Assembly: GCF_964204645.1 (NCBI RefSeq)
Contig: NC_134029.1
Location: 19,920,450-19,984,449, forward strand
Length of the DNA stretch: 64,000 nt
Reading direction: 5' to 3'
Source of the DNA: Tubulanus polymorphus
Taxonomy: Eukaryota; Nemertea; Palaeonemertea; Tubulaniformes; Tubulanidae
Under the pieces are notes generated by a model. The model was not told where the DNA came from. It worked only from the letters and a program-made list of their open reading frames with translations, and ran no database searches. This document shows, piece by piece, positions 60,941 through 64,000 of this stretch (positions are counted from its first letter, which is position 1; the number at the start of each line of letters is the position of its first letter). The position numbers and the translations under genes are program-made.

Positions 60941-63586
60941 ATATTCTCTAGTCGGTAAAGAGTGCCTCAGGCAACCACTCAACCTTAGGCGAGCCCACTT
61001 ACAAGTTAATAATCATCGGTTCATATAGCACCTTCATCATTAATTGATGATGATCTAATAAACTAAAACCGGATGATCTAATATCGCACTTGACATATGT
61101 CACATCCATTGAACAGATGTTTGAACTGCAGGTGCTAGACCGGCATCATTGAGAGAATGTGAGTTGATTTTAAAATCATTAATTAGCGCTTAATTGCATC
61201 ATGTGGTCATACGTGTCATTTAGCAGGTGTCTTGGTGTTATATACCTGGTGTCTTATCGATTAGCTATCAGTGACATTTGTAATCTATCGGACACCTGTA
61301 GTTTCTTACCATCTGTCGGTAAGATAAAAGGTTGAAATGTTGCGCTACCGATTTATCATTTGTAAGATCAGATATTTAGAAACGTCTCTGATTCACTCAT
61401 TGGATTGGGGAATTTTGTGCAATCGCGTGGAAAAATCAGTATTTAGAAAGATGTGATTAAGCGGGTTCGATTGTTAAAGGGGGCGATCAAAGGGTAGGTG
61501 CAGGGGGTGCAAAGATGTCAACATGCCTGAGATTTTACGAGAAAATTAAAAACATTGAAGTTGTTACCTAAAAAGAGTTTAAATTCATAAGCTCGTTCTT
61601 CGTAGTTCCAAAGATGAGTTGTTTTCTGGTGAGTTTTCTTTTTGGGTGCTCTTTTATGTCCTATTTTGGGGGTGCACCCCTCCTGAATTGGACCCTAGAT
61701 GCGCCCCTGCAGTTTCAATGACTTAATTTTAATTCGTAATGCGGAATGATACCGTTGAATTTGAAAAACGGGCATTTTAGGAAATTAGATTTATAAATAT
61801 CCGTAATTGGTCGGTCGGTGTAATGTGTTTAGCCGGTGATTTCGGTGCGAGAGTATCTCCTCGCATTAACGCGTGAATCATCATAAATAATTTCGACCGA
61901 GAGGAGAGTGAGAGAATGTCTGGTTTCTGCCGGCGCTGTGGCGCACGTATAGGTTATAGGATGATTGCAGTAAAACATGTAAACAAAGGAACAGGTTGAC
62001 GGTTCCCGTGCAGCACAGTAGAACCGCTCGAGCTCCGGCGTAATCTATTTATAACCGTGCAGTCATGTGCGCGCATCAACAGATCAATTTATTATGCGTG
62101 TTGCGAAAAAAAAAGTGGCGGCGCTTATTTTCTAGGCATGCTACTGGAAGTGACGCGACATCAAAGGTGCTGCTTTTATCACGTGTGAAATGTTCGTTCT
62201 TCAGGTGGGACTTCAGCTACTATCACGTGATTGTTTGGGTGCACCACGCGCCGAGTCCCTCGTTGAACCAGGTACCCCGGGATATGATTCAAACCATGGA
62301 ATTTTTAAAAAATTTCATAATAATTATAATATCGAATTCTAAAATGTGTTATGAAACTGGCAGTGCCTACCGATGAGTATATGCAACATAATGCTTATTT
62401 TTGTAAATTTTCTGCAATCGCAACAAATCGAATCGATTGAACAATCGTCATTCTAGGAAATTGTAAGGACCAGGAACTATCTTTGCAACGTAAGAGGACG
62501 ATTATGAGATCTTCTATTTCGATAGGTTGTGTCTCAAAACACTTGAGTTTAGAAATATCTTTCATCCACTTTTGGTTCCGACTGTGTTAATTCCGAAAAT
62601 ACCGGGTAGATCGTCCAATTAAACAGCTTTGAAGCAATTCATAGGACATTTTGCAGCAACATGTGGCAGCATCTCAGCCGGTCCTCACCAAAACCGCAAT
62701 TGTTATCTTCATTCGTCATAATTCGTATTGCAACTCTCTTTGTGATGATCGCAGCGGGCAACCACTTGGATTCAATCGAACAGGTGCCGAGGTTTAGAAT
62801 TACGCCACCGGCCGAACCCTTCTACTGACGCAATTTGAGATGAATAAAGGCTGTACGTGTTTACAAAACCGTGATATCGCGCCCGTCTCTGTAATATCTG
62901 TTGGGGGAGGGGGCGCTTTTCTCGCACAATACACGCGGCGCCTTCGGACAATTGACCGCGTTGTACGGATCGAAGTCAATTTCATAACGAGTACTTTGAG
63001 CGGTTTGAATTGGCGTGCGAAAGCGCCGGGCGAATTTTCGAATCCCGAGATAATAAGCTCTATTAATCGGATTGTTCGAATTGGAATCGATGACCATTCA
63101 GCGGACGTTCGATGACCGCAGGGGTTTCCACTGACCACGTCGTCGCAATGAAAGTCTCTTGTCCATAACAGATCCGCAATGTCGGCTCTCTTAGAAATGT
63201 CGAGATGATAATAGGGTATTGGATATAGGGTTTAATTACTTCTAATTACTGGGATGATGATGATGACGATGATGATGTTATTATTAAACTAGTAGTAATG
63301 CTTTGATTAGAGGCTTGAATACCAGGGTTCCCCGATTTAACCATATGTCATGTAATTGTGTTATTGTTATGATTCTACTAACACTTCAGTTGAAAAAGCT
63401 CACTATAACCAGGACTGCGCTGTTGTTGTAGTAGAGTCCACGTTTCATTATTGCGAAATCGAGCTCTACGGCCTTTGTATTGTGTTTTGAAGAGATAAAA
63501 CATTGACCATAAACACGTGGTTGCGATTCTAATGCGACGTCGTTAAAAAAAGCATTTAAAAATTTGGCAATCGGGGAAAGGTCGAT

Positions 63587-64000
63587 AATCATCCCGTTCT
63601 CATCGCTATTGACAAAAACTAGTCGTGACAAATTTTCAATTTTGAAATACTCTAGTCCTATGTGCACTGGTCCTACGTGTGCTCTGTGAGTTTGTTTACT
63701 ATTATTCGGTTCTTATAGCTACAGACAAAAACTAGTCATTATATAGATGCTCAATTATGACGCTTCGATTTTGAAATACTCTAGTCCTACGTGTACTGGT
63801 CTTGTAGTCCTACTTTTGCTCTGTAAGTTTATTAACTACGTAAAGGTCAATCATTCCGTTCTCATGGCTATGGGCAAAACAAAAACAAAAACTAGTCATA
63901 ACAATTTCTCATTTATGACGCTTCAGTTTTGAAATAGTCTTCTAGTCCTATGTATGTTCTGTAAGTGTATTTACTATGTAAATATTATGTTACATAGGTA
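63587..64000 (+). repeat. Tandem repeat, period about 130-160 bp, cut by window edge
   Basis: Three diverged units share ACAAAAACTAGTC, TTTTGAAATACTCTAGTCCT, and GCTCTGTAAGTTT. Unit starts are near 63610, 63725 and 63880. The array may continue beyond the window. Confidence 0.75.

Larger units (their letters stand above)
60356..64000. other. Probable long intron or intergenic region
   Basis: Contains repeats with hammerhead-like cores (60580-60610, 60848-60940) and a tandem array at the right edge. Open frames at 62065-62376 and 62800-63138 lack supporting features. From about 61000 to 63580 nothing gene-like stands out. Confidence 0.45.

Noticed and set aside
62203-62376. Possible second exon for the 60072 gene after an AG acceptor near 62204
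   Set aside because: The phase would fit, but the encoded sequence quickly becomes AT-repeat translation and shows no conserved pattern.
62800-63138. Overlapping frames of about 90-110 codons on both strands
   Set aside because: No start context, splice partner or domain, and the two strands are equally open.

Overview
The window is animal nuclear DNA: AT-rich introns with GT-AG boundaries, many small nonautonomous transposons, and CpG-rich protein-coding exons. The proteins and the repeat landscape fit a marine invertebrate, most likely a lophotrochozoan (mollusc, annelid or nemertean). That placement is an inference; no single sequence here fixes the species. There are no operons, phage or CRISPR.

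Layout. 1-7.1 kb: repeats, an AT microsatellite and one tRNA-Glu(CUC) gene on the minus strand. 7.2-12.4 kb, minus strand: a 12-exon gene for a type I membrane protein with a TNF-receptor-like cysteine-rich ectodomain, one membrane span and a long, repeat-built cytoplasmic tail that includes a Gly-Ala run. 12.4-19.2 kb: intergenic, dominated by hairpin transposons, a segmental duplication and a 154-bp tandem repeat. 19.3-42.0 kb, plus strand: a 33-exon gene for a protein of about 1463 residues with two C-terminal IQ motifs, which I cannot assign to a named family. 43.6-45.2 kb, plus strand: an intronless ABHD16A-like lipase gene. 46.6-48.1 kb: an unusual block of short palindromes and foldback elements. 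48.2-57.3 kb, plus strand: a complete 16-exon gene for the large subunit of ribonucleotide reductase (RRM1, 791 residues). 60.07-60.36 kb: a probable first coding exon of an unidentified gene that runs on to the right. 60.4-64 kb: repeats, ending in a tandem array.

The four main coding models were assembled by following splice phase from exon to exon. Every junction keeps the frame and every multi-exon model ends in one in-frame stop. The genes show no obvious pathway link: a receptor, a probable calmodulin-binding scaffold, a lipid hydrolase and a nucleotide-metabolism enzyme. The most unusual things here are the modular receptor tail with duplicated exons, the palindromic block whose end lies about 100 bp from the RRM1 start codon and carries an E2F-type site, the loss of introns from ABHD16A, and several repeats that share a hammerhead-ribozyme-like core.
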